Shown piece by piece: positions 9,083 to 18,506 of a stretch of 64,000 nt of DNA. The DNA is taken from positions 625,120 through 689,119 of the forward strand of contig JAJTCH010000001.1 in NCBI GenBank assembly GCA_021323225.1. The letters are read 5' to 3'. A model generated the notes under the pieces. The model was not told the origin of the DNA. It saw only the letters and a list, made by a program, of their open reading frames with translations, and searched no databases. Numbering within the stretch: position 1 is the stretch's first letter; every line of letters begins with the position of its first letter. The DNA comes from Rickettsiaceae bacterium (GTDB taxonomy: Bacteria; Pseudomonadota; Alphaproteobacteria; Rickettsiales; UBA1997). Position numbers and translations under genes: made by a program.

Positions 9083-9310
9083 TCAATTTTTTTTTATGCC
9101 GGCATTTTGTTGTTCTAATGGTGAATAAAAGTCATATTTCTCTCCGAGTATTAGAGAGTAGTAAGGGATTTCTTCTGCCCTATCTATAGTAACAACATCA
9201 GGAAAATTATTTTTTAAAGACTTGTGGACTATTAAGAATGATTTAGAAATCAGTTCATTTTGAATGATTGTGGATTCGTGGTTTTGGTTATTATTTTCAA
9301 ACATTTTCAT
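9083..9310 (-). CDS. N-terminal part of the frameshifted AfsA-like gene
   Basis: A 75-codon frame starts at ATG 9310, preceded at a good distance by a strong ribosome-binding site (taggag at about 9317-9322). It runs into an A9 tract (minus strand of 9087-9095) and stops two codons later. With eight A residues it would read on through LSEKEKLSEVFNKIP into the AfsA hotdog domain (8461-8997). The real start of the AfsA-like gene is therefore most likely here. The segment itself (NELISKSFLIVHKSLKNN, then EEIPYYSLILGEKYDF) matches no domain I recognise. The break could be a sequencing error, a mutation, or a slippery tract that permits partial expression by transcriptional slippage. Confidence 0.6.
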   Translation of the reverse strand: MKMFENNNQNHESTIIQNELISKSFLIVHKSLKNNFPDVVTIDRAEEIPYYSLILGEKYDFYSPLEQQNAGIKKN

Positions 9311-9320
9311 ATGAGACTCC

Positions 9321-9366
9321 TAAAAAAAATTAATAAAAACAGATTCTTCTGAGATAAAAGAATCTG
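9321..9366 (-). terminator. Terminator-like hairpin in the leader of the AfsA-like gene
   Basis: A 9-bp stem (cagattctt and aagaatctg, 9340-9348 and 9358-9366) with a 9-base loop is followed on the minus strand by TTTTTATTAATTTTTTTT. The T-rich run ends right at the ribosome-binding site of the AfsA-like gene, leaving no room for a promoter between terminator and gene. It may simply end ftsK transcripts, or act as an attenuator that controls the AfsA-FAD-kinase operon. Upstream, at 9442-9447, there is an exact TTGACA hexamer (minus strand), but no convincing -10 box at standard spacing. Confidence 0.55.
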
Positions 9367-9572
9367 ACTTACTAAATTTAACTCTATGAATTTGGTTGGC
9401 ACTATAAAATCATATAATAACTCATTATTTGTGATCTATATTGTCAAATAAAACTAATGATGATCTTCAAGAAGAGCTATATATGTAGAAGGAGAAGCAA
9501 CGGAATCGAAATGGAAAATTGTAATTTACAGCCCATCCCATGCTACAAATCTATTAGTGGTTAAGCTATTCA

Positions 9573-11888
9573 TCACTCAACAATCTCTCTTTTACCAGCG
9601 ACATTGGGTTCAGTGATTATTCCTTCTTGCTCCATTCTCTCAATTAAAATGGCGGCGCGGTTATAGCCAATTCTTAACTGTCTTTGTACATAGCTGATTG
9701 AGGGTTTGCGGTCTCTTTTTACGATCATTACCGCTTGTCTGTATAGATCATCGTCTGATCCGTCGCCTGCTTCGAAAGAGCCTGAGGTGGAATTATTCTT
9801 AGCATTTTCAAATTGTTCGAAAACCACATTTTGGCTGTAATCGTCATTATCAAATTTTTGTGATTTGATGAAGGCAACCACATCTTCAACTTCCTTGTCA
9901 GAGCAAAATGGGCCGTGAACTCTGATCATTTTGCTGCCGCCGGACATATAAATCATATCGCCTTGGCCCAGCAACTGCTCCGCTCCCTGAGTTCCCAAAA
10001 TTGTTCTACTGTCAATCCTGGAAGTTACTTGGAAGCTAATTCTCGTTGGGAAATTTGCTTTGATTACACCGGTAATAACGTCAACTGACGGTCTTTGCGT
10101 TGCCATGATAATGTGGATTCCCGCCGCCCTGGCCATTTGCGCCAGTCTTTGAATTGAGCTTTCAATATCCTTGCCTGCCACCAACATTAAATCAGCCATT
10201 TCATCCACAATAACAACAATGAATGGAAGTTTTTTGGCATCAAGTTCAACCTCTTCAATTATTGGCGCGCCACTTTCCGGGTCAAAACCGGTTTGGACTT
10301 TTTTAGAAATTTTCTCGCCATTTTTTAAGAATTTTTCAATTTTCTCATTATATCCGGCAATATTTCGGACATTGAGATTAGCCATGGCGCGGTATCTTTC
10401 CTCCATTTCATTTGTCACCCATTTTAACGCAATCACTGCCCTGCCCGGCTCTGTTACTACGGGCGCCAACAAGTGTGGAATGCCGTCATAAACAGAGAGC
10501 TCCAACATTTTTGGGTCAATCATGATAAATTTACATTCATCAGGCGGTAGTCTGTAAAGCAATGATAAAATCATGGCATTGACTCCCACTGACTTTCCAG
10601 AACCTGTCGTTCCGGCAATTAACAAATGCGGCATTTTTGCCAAATCGACAATGATTGGCTCACCGCTAATGTCTTTTCCTAAAATAATCGGCAGATTGGC
10701 CTGGCTATATTTATATTCATTAGAAGTTGCCATTTCATGGAAGGAAATCATTTCACGCTTGGCATTTGGCAGTTCAATACCGATGGTGGTTTTACCAGGT
10801 ACAACGGCAATTCTTGTGGCAACTGCGCTCATTGATCTGGCAATGTCATCTGCAAGCCCAACAACCCTTGCCGCCTTTGTTCCGGCTGCCGGCTCAAATT
10901 CATGCAAAGTTACAACCGGGCCGAGTTTGACGCTAACCATTGAGCCAAAAACGCTAAAATCTTCCAACACTTTGGCAAGCATTTTTGATTGCTGCTCAAG
11001 CTGTACCGGGCTGGTTTTTTTATCTTTATTGTCACCCGACCTGTCAACCAATAGATCGATCGGCGGCAACTCATAATTTTTATTGCCTTTGGATGATTTA
11101 AGAATCTGCTTGGTTTTGTTTAGTTGTTTTTTTGGCTTTTCCGGTTTTGGTTTTTCTATGATTTCTAAGCCTGAATCATCTTCCTCTTCGGATTCCGGAC
11201 TATCTTCCAGCAGCAATTTTCTGGCTTTAAATTCCGGCGTTCCCTCAGTAATTTTATTGATAAATTTGCTTTTGCGGTTGCCGAGATGTTGTTCAGCTTT
11301 GGAGAATAATTTTTTTGAAATTTCGTATAAATACTTGGCGGTAAAAAAACTATAGCGGAAAAAATATTGCCAATCTTTGATAGTAACATCAATTACCACG
11401 CAAAGCAGAAGGACCGATAGAACAAGCGACAGGAAAGCGGTAACTATATGAGGCATGAAATTGGTTTTGGCCAGAATGAATTTTCCGTTAACTCCGCCCA
11501 GACTATTAAAAATCCACCAATCAGGCTCCGGCAGCAAAGAAAAAAACAGCGAAAAAGTGAGCAAGCAAAATGGCGCCAAAAAGATCTTTAAAGCAAAATA
11601 TTGAATGCCATTGCGGCTAGCAATTTTGCTGCCCCAACTAAATAAAATCAGACATAAGAAAAATGCTGAGAGACCAATTAATTGGAATAATAAATCGGAA
11701 ATGTAAGAGCCAAAATCACCCATCCAGTTTTTGACTTCTCCACTGGTGGAAGCGGTGTTAAACGAAACATCAAAAGAATTGAAGCTAAAAAGCGATAGCA
11801 AAATGGCAATTGCCAAAACACAAAGCAAAAGGCCAGAAGCCCTGAATAGCAATCTCATTATCGAAATATAGACTTTTTCTTGCCACAT
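9573..11888 (-). CDS. ftsK: DNA translocase FtsK
   Basis: FtsK pumps chromosomal DNA at the division septum and couples dimer resolution to division. The 771-residue protein has four or five N-terminal membrane helices (residues 15-170), a charged linker (200-290), the alpha/beta motor with Walker A (AGTTGSGKSVG, about 425-435) and Walker B region (PFIVVIVDEMADL), and a C-terminal gamma winged helix (about 705-771, ISYVQRQLRIGYNRAA), which reads KOPS-like sites. The linker is short, as in other small alphaproteobacterial genomes. The start could also be the ATG at codon 11. It is monocistronic, divergent from the DUF3576-leuS operon, and works with the XerC recombinase found at 32.2 kb. Confidence 0.96.
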   Translation of the reverse strand: MWQEKVYISIMRLLFRASGLLLCVLAIAILLSLFSFNSFDVSFNTASTSGEVKNWMGDFGSYISDLLFQLIGLSAFFLCLILFSWGSKIASRNGIQYFALKIFLAPFCLLTFSLFFSLLPEPDWWIFNSLGGVNGKFILAKTNFMPHIVTAFLSLVLSVLLLCVVIDVTIKDWQYFFRYSFFTAKYLYEISKKLFSKAEQHLGNRKSKFINKITEGTPEFKARKLLLEDSPESEEEDDSGLEIIEKPKPEKPKKQLNKTKQILKSSKGNKNYELPPIDLLVDRSGDNKDKKTSPVQLEQQSKMLAKVLEDFSVFGSMVSVKLGPVVTLHEFEPAAGTKAARVVGLADDIARSMSAVATRIAVVPGKTTIGIELPNAKREMISFHEMATSNEYKYSQANLPIILGKDISGEPIIVDLAKMPHLLIAGTTGSGKSVGVNAMILSLLYRLPPDECKFIMIDPKMLELSVYDGIPHLLAPVVTEPGRAVIALKWVTNEMEERYRAMANLNVRNIAGYNEKIEKFLKNGEKISKKVQTGFDPESGAPIIEEVELDAKKLPFIVVIVDEMADLMLVAGKDIESSIQRLAQMARAAGIHIIMATQRPSVDVITGVIKANFPTRISFQVTSRIDSRTILGTQGAEQLLGQGDMIYMSGGSKMIRVHGPFCSDKEVEDVVAFIKSQKFDNDDYSQNVVFEQFENAKNNSTSGSFEAGDGSDDDLYRQAVMIVKRDRKPSISYVQRQLRIGYNRAAILIERMEQEGIITEPNVAGKREIVE

Positions 11889-12004
11889 GTTTAGTTATTC
11901 AATAATTATATTCATTAAATTAAGAGCCGGCTATTTAAAACTAGATTTTTCTTAAAAGAAATTTAAAATCCCTCTATCACTTCTTGGTAAAAATCACGCT
12001 TCAA

Positions 12005-12490
12005 ATGAAAAAATTATTCCTACTAGGTTTTGCAGCCCTGTTAATTTCCTGCCAAAATCCCAAGATAGAGTATAACTATCCGCAAAATCCGGAAAATATC
12101 CGCAAGCAAAGAGCAGGAAAATTTTTTGATAATAGCCTGACCAAAATTCAGGAAGATAGTCAGAAAAAACCAGTTAATCAAACAAAATCAAATGCGCTTT
12201 GGTTGGCATCGATTGAAGTAATCAGCGCCTTGCTTCCTATCTCTGTTGTTGATGAAAAATCCGGCCTGATTGTTACTGAATGGTATGCGGATGAGCAAAA
12301 TAAAAATGAACGCATCAAGATCAATCTTTTAGTTAAAGGCAAAGAAATAAAGCAGGAAAATTTGGCGCTTACCATCTTCAAACAAAAAAGAGACGGTATC
12401 GGCAATTGGCATGATGAAACTTCCAGCGGCATTACCGCCAAGCTAATTTCAGGCAAGATAATTGAAAAAGCGCAATCCTATCAAAAATGA
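12005..12490 (+). CDS. DUF3576-family lipoprotein
   Basis: This is a 161-residue lipoprotein typical of alphaproteobacteria, where it commonly precedes leuS as it does here. The signal peptide ([16 protein letters not shown]) ends in the lipobox LISC. The domain includes [21 protein letters not shown] and VTEWYAD. I start at the ATG at 12005 because it opens a clean signal peptide; an upstream TTG (11984) would add seven residues before it. The last four bases (ATGA) overlap the start of leuS, which indicates translational coupling. A role in outer-membrane assembly has been assumed for the family but is not shown by the sequence. Confidence 0.85.
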   Translation: MKKLFLLGFAALLISCQNPKIEYNYPQNPENIRKQRAGKFFDNSLTKIQEDSQKKPVNQTKSNALWLASIEVISALLPISVVDEKSGLIVTEWYADEQNKNERIKINLLVKGKEIKQENLALTIFKQKRDGIGNWHDETSSGITAKLISGKIIEKAQSYQK

Positions 12491-15400
12491 CCAAAGCCAC
12501 ATTACCAAATTACAATCACAAGCAGACTGAAAAAAAGTGGCAAAAATTCTGGGAAGAAAAGCAGCTTTTTAAATTTGACGATTCCTCTTCAAAGCCAAAA
12601 TACTACACGCTGGAAATGTTCCCCTTTCCTTCCGGCAAAATTCATATGGGCCATTTGAGGAATTATGCGATTGGCGATGTGATTGCCCGTTTTAAAAAAA
12701 TGCAGGGCTTTAATGTTTTGCATCCGATTGGCTTTGATGCTTTTGGTTTACCAGCTGAAAATGCTGCAATTCAAAATAAAATCCACCCGAAAAATTGGAC
12801 TTATTCCAATATCGACAATATGAAAACCGAGCTAAAATCAATCGGTCTTTCTTATGATTGGAGCAGACAGTTAGCTACTTGCGATGTTGATTATTACAAA
12901 CATGAACAAAAAATTTTCCTCGATTTTTATAAAAACGGCCTCGCTTATCAAAAAGAATCTTTTGTTAATTGGGATCCAATTGATCAAACCGTTTTGGCCA
13001 ATGAACAAGTAATTGATGGGCGCGGTTGGCGCAGCGGTGCGTTGGTAGAAAAAAGAAAACTTAAACAATGGTTTTTAAAAGTTAGTGATTTTAGCGAAGA
13101 ACTTCTTAAGGAATTAAAAAACCTGCCGGGCTGGGATGAGCGCGTTTTATCGATGCAGGAAAAATGGATCGGCAAAAGCGAAGGTGCGATGGTGGAATTT
13201 GCAATTGCAGATAAGGAAGAGAAAATCCAAATTTACACCACCAGGCCGGAAACTTTATTTGGTGCCGCTGCGGTTATCATTTCTGCTCATCATCCTCTTG
13301 CCTCTGAACTAGCTAAATCTAATCAAAAAATTGCTGACTTCATTCATGAATGCAACAAAAGCGCAGTGAATGAAGAAACAATTGAGACCAACGAGAAAAA
13401 AGGCATCAATACTGGTTTGATGGTAAAACATCCTTTAGCTGAAAATGAATTATTGCCAATTTATATCAGCAATTTTGTTTTGATGGAATATGGCACCGGC
13501 GCAATATTTGCCTGCCCTGCCCATGATGAAAGAGATTTTGAATTTGCCAAAAAATATGATTTGCCGATCAAGCAAGTAGTGGCAAATTTAAAAGAATTTT
13601 TAGAAGAAACTCCTGAAATTGATTATTCCCACGCCGCAATTCAAGAGTTGGTTAAAAAAATAAAATCACAGGCAAAAACAAATGAAGAAATAGATCTTGT
13701 CAAAGCCGCTTATCATTTTGTCAGGGACGAGATAGCGCATAGCATGGATGACGAATCCTATCTAAATTTAAAGCCTCATTTAAAAGCCAGTGAAGTTTTG
13801 GAAAGCAAAATGGGCTTTTGCTTTGGTAAGTCAGCACTTTTAGCGGCTATATTAAGAGCAATGAATATTCCATGTGGTTTTTCAGACCAATTATTGATGC
13901 TTGATGAAACTAAGTCTGACCGCAAAATTATCCACACTGTTAATGCCGTTTATATCAAAGATCTAAAAAAATGGATCAGGCTTGATGCCAGAGGAAACAG
14001 GCCGGAAGATGTTAATGCTGAATTTAATTTGGAAGAAGAAAAACTGGCTTATCCGGCAAGAAAGGAATTCGACGAAATTGATAATTTAGGGATTTATCCG
14101 AACATTTCCGCTGAAGCGAAAGATTGTCATTTAGCAAGCGCTAGCAATACTGACATTATCAAAAACCTGTTTGATTGCGCAGATTATTCGCAATTCATCA
14201 AAGCTCCATATGGCGAAGAAGGGATCATGATTAATTCTTCTTTTTTGGATGGTTTAAATTCAAAAACAGCCAAAGAGGAAATGATCAATTTCCTGGAGAA
14301 GAATAAATTGGGGAAAAGGCAAATCAATTATCGTCTTCGTGATTGGGGCGTTTCCCGCCAGAGATATTGGGGCTGCCCAATTCCTATTTTATATTTGGAA
14401 GATGGTTCGGTTGTTCCGGTTCCTGAAGAAGAATTGCCGGTTCAGTTGCCGGAAGATGTTGAATTTGACGGCAGCGGTAACCCTCTCGCTAATCATCCAA
14501 CCTGGAAATACACAACTTACAAAGGCCAAAAAGCCGTTAGAGAAACTGACACTTTTGACACTTTCTTTGAAAGTTCCTGGTATTTCTTGCGCTTTGCTTC
14601 GCAGCCAAGTGACAAGGCTTTTGATAAAAACACTGTCAATAAATTATTGCCGGTTGATCAATATATCGGCGGCGTAGAACACGCTGTTTTACATTTGCTT
14701 TATGCCAGATTTTTTACAAAAGCTTTGAAAAAATGCGGTTACCTTGATTTTGATGAACCTTTTAAAAACCTGCTTACTCAAGGCATGGTTTGTCATCAGA
14801 CTTTCAAAAACCAAAAAGGGGAATGGATTTATCCAAGTGATGTGACTAAAGATGAAAATGGCAATTTGATTCATTACCAGACCAGGGAAAATTTGGTTGC
14901 AGGGCGTAGTGAAAAAATGAGCAAGTCCAAGAAAAATGTTGTTGAGCCAGCTAATATTGTTGATGCCTATGGCGCTGATACTGCCCGTTTATTTATGCTT
15001 TCCGACACTCCGCCGGAAAGAAATTTAGAATGGTCCGATGCCGGCATTGATGGGGCTTGGAAATATATTAATCGCTTGTGGAAATTGGTGGCAGGATTTT
15101 GCGAAACAACGCAAGACAGTTTCAATTCAACAAATGAAGATAAAAACCGCCAGGAACTCGTTAAGCTTAATCATAAAACAATTTTTGCAGTTAAAAATGG
15201 CTTGGAAAAAATGGGCTTTAACTCCGCAATTGCAAAGATTCGTGAATTTTCTAATGCGTTAGAAAAATTCCAAATTGGAAGTAAAGAAGATTGGGAAGTT
15301 ATGAGATTTTCTCTAAATAATTTAGCGCTGTTAATTTCTCCAATCATGCCACATCTGGCTGAAGAACTTTGGCAAAAACTCGGAAATCAAAATTCTATAG

Positions 15401-15639
15401 CACAAGCTGTACAATTTCCAATTTATGACGAGAAATTAATTATTGATGATGAAGTAAATATCGCCGTGCAAATCAATGGAAAGCTGCGCACTGTTTTGGT
15501 AATGCCAAAATCATCCAGCAAGGAACAATTGCAAAATAGCGCCCTAGAAAATGAGATAGTCAAAAAAAATATCATTGGCAAAGTAATTGATAAAATTATT
15601 ATCGTGCCCGACAAATTAGTGAATATCGTAGTTAAATAG
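12487..15639 (+). CDS. leuS: Leucyl-tRNA synthetase with inserted transglutaminase-like domain
   Basis: The enzyme charges tRNA-Leu. Class I signatures are present: HMGH at residues 53-56 and KMSKS at 810-814. The CP1 editing domain is intact (TTRPETLFG at 251-259; PAHDERD around 344-350 with the editing aspartate). At 1050 residues it is about 180-200 longer than usual. The excess is one block at residues about 366-572, between IKQVV and [14 protein letters not shown]. In ordinary LeuRS that stretch is a short loop of the editing domain. The block is a transglutaminase-like fold, described separately. The flanking LeuRS sequence resumes in frame with full conservation ([16 protein letters not shown]), so the synthetase should be functional. 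The gene is coupled to the DUF3576 gene, and a prepilin gene follows 2 bases later. Confidence 0.96.
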   Translation: MTKATLPNYNHKQTEKKWQKFWEEKQLFKFDDSSSKPKYYTLEMFPFPSGKIHMGHLRNYAIGDVIARFKKMQGFNVLHPIGFDAFGLPAENAAIQNKIHPKNWTYSNIDNMKTELKSIGLSYDWSRQLATCDVDYYKHEQKIFLDFYKNGLAYQKESFVNWDPIDQTVLANEQVIDGRGWRSGALVEKRKLKQWFLKVSDFSEELLKELKNLPGWDERVLSMQEKWIGKSEGAMVEFAIADKEEKIQIYTTRPETLFGAAAVIISAHHPLASELAKSNQKIADFIHECNKSAVNEETIETNEKKGINTGLMVKHPLAENELLPIYISNFVLMEYGTGAIFACPAHDERDFEFAKKYDLPIKQVVANLKEFLEETPEIDYSHAAIQELVKKIKSQAKTNEEIDLVKAAYHFVRDEIAHSMDDESYLNLKPHLKASEVLESKMGFCFGKSALLAAILRAMNIPCGFSDQLLMLDETKSDRKIIHTVNAVYIKDLKKWIRLDARGNRPEDVNAEFNLEEEKLAYPARKEFDEIDNLGIYPNISAEAKDCHLASASNTDIIKNLFDCADYSQFIKAPYGEEGIMINSSFLDGLNSKTAKEEMINFLEKNKLGKRQINYRLRDWGVSRQRYWGCPIPILYLEDGSVVPVPEEELPVQLPEDVEFDGSGNPLANHPTWKYTTYKGQKAVRETDTFDTFFESSWYFLRFASQPSDKAFDKNTVNKLLPVDQYIGGVEHAVLHLLYARFFTKALKKCGYLDFDEPFKNLLTQGMVCHQTFKNQKGEWIYPSDVTKDENGNLIHYQTRENLVAGRSEKMSKSKKNVVEPANIVDAYGADTARLFMLSDTPPERNLEWSDAGIDGAWKYINRLWKLVAGFCETTQDSFNSTNEDKNRQELVKLNHKTIFAVKNGLEKMGFNSAIAKIREFSNALEKFQIGSKEDWEVMRFSLNNLALLISPIMPHLAEELWQKLGNQNSIAQAVQFPIYDEKLIIDDEVNIAVQINGKLRTVLVMPKSSSKEQLQNSALENEIVKKNIIGKVIDKIIIVPDKLVNIVVK
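13582..14205 (+). other. Transglutaminase-like domain embedded in LeuRS editing region
   Basis: Residues about 366-572 of LeuRS. The segment has the signatures of a transglutaminase-like cysteine protease fold: a helix with [11 protein letters not shown]; the nucleophile region [19 protein letters not shown] with Cys445; a downstream strand with His483 ([10 protein letters not shown]); and Asp500 ([10 protein letters not shown]). Order and spacing fit the Cys-His-Asp triad of the Transglut_core family. Stand-alone members act as peptidases, peptide N-glycanases or cross-linking enzymes. What it does inside a synthetase is unknown. Composition looks like the rest of leuS, so it is not an obviously recent insertion. 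Confidence 0.85.
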
Positions 15640-15641
15640 AA

Positions 15642-16556
15642 ATGATCAAAAAACAGTCCGGAAAAACAGGTTTTTCACTGCTTGAGCTAGTAGTCGTCTC
15701 TGTAATAATTTCCGCTTTAATCGGTGCTGCCAGTTACGGTAAATTGATAATAAATAGCGCCAGATTGAGAATAGCCCAGACTTTAACTGCAAAATCTCCT
15801 ATCCAATCAATACCAGATCTTGCTCTTTGGCTGGAAACCACATTAGATGGATCAATTACCAGTGCCAATGCCACAACCAACGGCGGCAATTTATCCAACA
15901 ACGACCCTGTCTCTTCTTGGAATGACATCTCCAACAACAAAATCAATCTAACGCAAGCAACTACTAATAACCGGCCGACCTATATAAAAAACGGCATAAA
16001 TTTTTTGCCATCGCTTAGCTTCAATGGCACCAGCAGTTTTCTTTCTTCTACAAGAGCACCTATTGATCTTGGCGCTAAGAAACATACTATGATTATAGTT
16101 TGGAAGCCGTTTTCTAGCACGCAAGCGGTTTTAGTTGACCAAAAACCTACCGGAAGCGCTATCGATACAACAGCTAGCTTATATATAAATAATACCGGCA
16201 GTGGTATATTTGGCTTTTCCACCAGATATTCCGTTGGTGGAAATACTATAGGGATACCTATAACAATAAATAATAGCTATATTAGTGCAGCTGTTTTTGA
16301 CGCTTCATTAGGATTTAATGCTAAGTTATATTTAAATGGAATTGGGTCAGATGACTCTACGAGCACTCTCTATGAAGAGTACAAACTAGGAAATGATATA
16401 TTCCTGGTTGGGGCAACATCAAATAGTGGCACTCCATCTCTATTTGCCAATGCCTGGATATCAGAAGTAATTATTTTTAACCGTAATTTAACTCCTCTAG
16501 AGATGGGTATTATCAACAAATATCTATCGCAAAAATATAATATAACCCTTTCTTAG
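15642..16556 (+). CDS. Prepilin-like protein with LamG-type body (copy 1)
   Basis: The 304-residue product starts with a type IV prepilin leader: short basic peptide, cleavage site G10|F11, then FSLLELVVVSVIISALIG with Glu at position 5 of the mature helix. The rest is a concanavalin/LamG-like beta sandwich (LPSLSFNGTSSFLSS, HTMIIVWKPF, LYLNGIG, WISEVIIFNRNLTPLEMGIINKYL). Two paralogues lie at 59429-60346 and 60587-61486. The fold suggests a minor pseudopilin with a carbohydrate- or surface-binding head, assembled by a pilus or type II secretion machine encoded elsewhere. The gene is inside the leuS-carA operon, 2 bases after leuS and 6 before the SIMPL gene. Confidence 0.75.
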   Translation: MIKKQSGKTGFSLLELVVVSVIISALIGAASYGKLIINSARLRIAQTLTAKSPIQSIPDLALWLETTLDGSITSANATTNGGNLSNNDPVSSWNDISNNKINLTQATTNNRPTYIKNGINFLPSLSFNGTSSFLSSTRAPIDLGAKKHTMIIVWKPFSSTQAVLVDQKPTGSAIDTTASLYINNTGSGIFGFSTRYSVGGNTIGIPITINNSYISAAVFDASLGFNAKLYLNGIGSDDSTSTLYEEYKLGNDIFLVGATSNSGTPSLFANAWISEVIIFNRNLTPLEMGIINKYLSQKYNITLS

Positions 16557-16562
16557 AAAACT

Positions 16563-17327
16563 ATGGAAAAAGAAACTGATTTGACCACCAAAAAAGCTAG
16601 CTCAATTAATTTTATGATTAGTTCTTCATCAGTAGCTTTAATTGCTGTTGGATTCGCCGCTATTTGTTTCGGCATCGCCGTTCTTCGTCCCCCGGTTCAA
16701 AGTAACATCACCATAATTGGGGAAGGAAGTGCCAATGCCACACCGGACATGGCGACGATTAATGTCACCATAAAACAATCCGGCATAACTGCTGCTGATG
16801 CCCAAAATTTGGTTGATGCCAAAACTAAAGAGTTAAGCGCCATGTTAGAAAGTTCAGAAATTGACAGTAAAGATATTATATTACTAAATTATTCAACTAA
16901 ACCGAAATATTCCGGCGAATGCCAAGGAGAAGCTTGCGAAGGAAGGTATAAAATAATCGCTTATGAAGCTGCTCAAAGCATTCAGGTTAGAATGTACAAA
17001 ATCGAATCTGCCAGCCAGCTTGTTTCCGAGATTAATAAATTAGATATTGATGAAGTGTCGGAACCGGTCTTTTCTGTCAGTAATATTGAAAAATTAAAAT
17101 CAGAGGCAAGAATTCTGGCAATCAAAAACTCAACCGACAAGGCCCAGGAAATTACTAAAGCAATGGGGGTAAAAATAAGAAAAATTGTTAAATTTGAAGA
17201 AGAAAATTTTGCGGAAAATGCAACTGGTGAAGATACAAAGCCAGGAACTTCTGCTGCCAAAAACGACTCCTTATCAGGAGAAAATATTGTTAAATCAAAA
17301 GTTGCCATCACCTATTCAATACAATGA
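16563..17327 (+). CDS. SIMPL (DUF541) domain protein
   Basis: This is a 254-residue membrane-anchored periplasmic protein. An N-terminal helix (about residues 20-42) is followed by the SIMPL domain. Visible family features are ITIIGEGSANATPDMATINVTI and the repeat region with the YEAAQSIQVRM strand. It has a Cys pair (GECQGEACEG) that could form a disulfide. SIMPL proteins are widespread, with poorly defined roles in envelope stress and signalling. Its end overlaps carA by four bases (ATGA). Confidence 0.85.
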   Translation: MEKETDLTTKKASSINFMISSSSVALIAVGFAAICFGIAVLRPPVQSNITIIGEGSANATPDMATINVTIKQSGITAADAQNLVDAKTKELSAMLESSEIDSKDIILLNYSTKPKYSGECQGEACEGRYKIIAYEAAQSIQVRMYKIESASQLVSEINKLDIDEVSEPVFSVSNIEKLKSEARILAIKNSTDKAQEITKAMGVKIRKIVKFEEENFAENATGEDTKPGTSAAKNDSLSGENIVKSKVAITYSIQ

Positions 17328-18484
17328 CAAAAACTATTTTTAAAAATCCAGACGCCGCTTTAATTTTTTCTGACGGCAATATAATTTACGGTTTTGGTAT
17401 CGGTAAAAAAGGCAAAACCATTGGCGAAATTTGCTTCAACACCGCCATCACCGGTTATCAAGAAATTCTTACTGATCCGTCTTATAGCGGTCAAATCATC
17501 ACTTTTACCTTTCCTCATATCGGCAATGTGGGCGTCAATATCTCTGATATTGAAAGCGCAAGACCGAAAGCGAAAGGTTTAATCATCAATCAACAAATCA
17601 CTCATCCCGCCAGCTATCGTTCTGACAACCATCTAAATCACTGGTTAATCAATAATGAAATCACCGGCATTTGCGGAATTGATACCAGGCAAATCACCAA
17701 AAATATCAAAACACAAGGCGCAAAAAATGTGGCAATAGTTTTTGATGATAATATACAAAACATTAAACTTGATGAAATATTAAAGGAACTTCGTGGTTCA
17801 GTTGATTTAGGCGGGGTTGAACTTGCTTCTACTGCTAGCTTGAATAAAAAGTATCAATGGCAGGATGAGGGAAAATGGCAGCAAAAAAACAATTCCTACA
17901 ACAAAATTGCCGATAAAAAATTAAAAATTGTCGCTGTTGATTATGGCGCTAAGCTAAATATTCTGCGTTGTTTAACTGAAGCTGGTTGTAATGTGGAAAT
18001 AGTTCCGGCCCAAACTTCAGCAGAAGAGATTTTAAAACATAATCCAAATGGCGTGTTTTTATCAAATGGCCCGGGAGACCCGGCAGAAACCGCCAAATAT
18101 GCTGCTCCGATGATTCAAAAAATTATCGAAAAAAATATTCCTTTATTTGGCATTTGTCTTGGTCACCAACTTCTTGCTTTATCAATGGGCGCCAAAACCA
18201 GCAAAATGCACCAAGGACATAGAGGCGCAAATCATCCAGTACAAGATTTAAGAACTAAAAAAGTTGAAATCACCAGCCAAAACCACGGTTTTTGTGTTGA
18301 TGAAAAAACCTTGCCGGACTCTCTAGAAGTGACGCATCGCTCACTTTTTGATGGGACTATTGAAGGCATAAAAGTTAAAAACAAACCAGCCTTTTCAGTG
18401 CAATATCACCCAGAAAGTTCACCTGGTCCAAGCGACAGCTATTATCTGTTTGAGCGTTTCATGGAGTTAATGAGCTCCCGATAA
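17324..18484 (+). CDS. carA: Carbamoyl-phosphate synthase small subunit
   Basis: CarA is the glutaminase subunit that feeds ammonia to CarB to make carbamoyl phosphate for arginine and pyrimidine synthesis. The 386-residue protein has the N-terminal CarA domain (DGNIIYGFGIGKKGKTIGEI, CFNTAITGYQEILTDPSY) and the class I amidotransferase domain with catalytic Cys278 (FGICLGHQLLALSMGA) and His/Glu in QYHPESSPGP. carB is not in the window. argF (43.3 kb) and pyrE (20 kb) use the same product or pathway. It overlaps the SIMPL gene by four bases. Confidence 0.97.
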   Translation: MTKTIFKNPDAALIFSDGNIIYGFGIGKKGKTIGEICFNTAITGYQEILTDPSYSGQIITFTFPHIGNVGVNISDIESARPKAKGLIINQQITHPASYRSDNHLNHWLINNEITGICGIDTRQITKNIKTQGAKNVAIVFDDNIQNIKLDEILKELRGSVDLGGVELASTASLNKKYQWQDEGKWQQKNNSYNKIADKKLKIVAVDYGAKLNILRCLTEAGCNVEIVPAQTSAEEILKHNPNGVFLSNGPGDPAETAKYAAPMIQKIIEKNIPLFGICLGHQLLALSMGAKTSKMHQGHRGANHPVQDLRTKKVEITSQNHGFCVDEKTLPDSLEVTHRSLFDGTIEGIKVKNKPAFSVQYHPESSPGPSDSYYLFERFMELMSSR

Positions 18485-18506
18485 TTCGCACCAAATATTC
18501 CTAAAG

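Noticed and set aside
9083..9310. Independent 75-residue gene upstream of the AfsA-like gene
   Set aside because: The downstream frame is open to the same A9 tract and lacks its own start, so one frameshifted gene explains both better.
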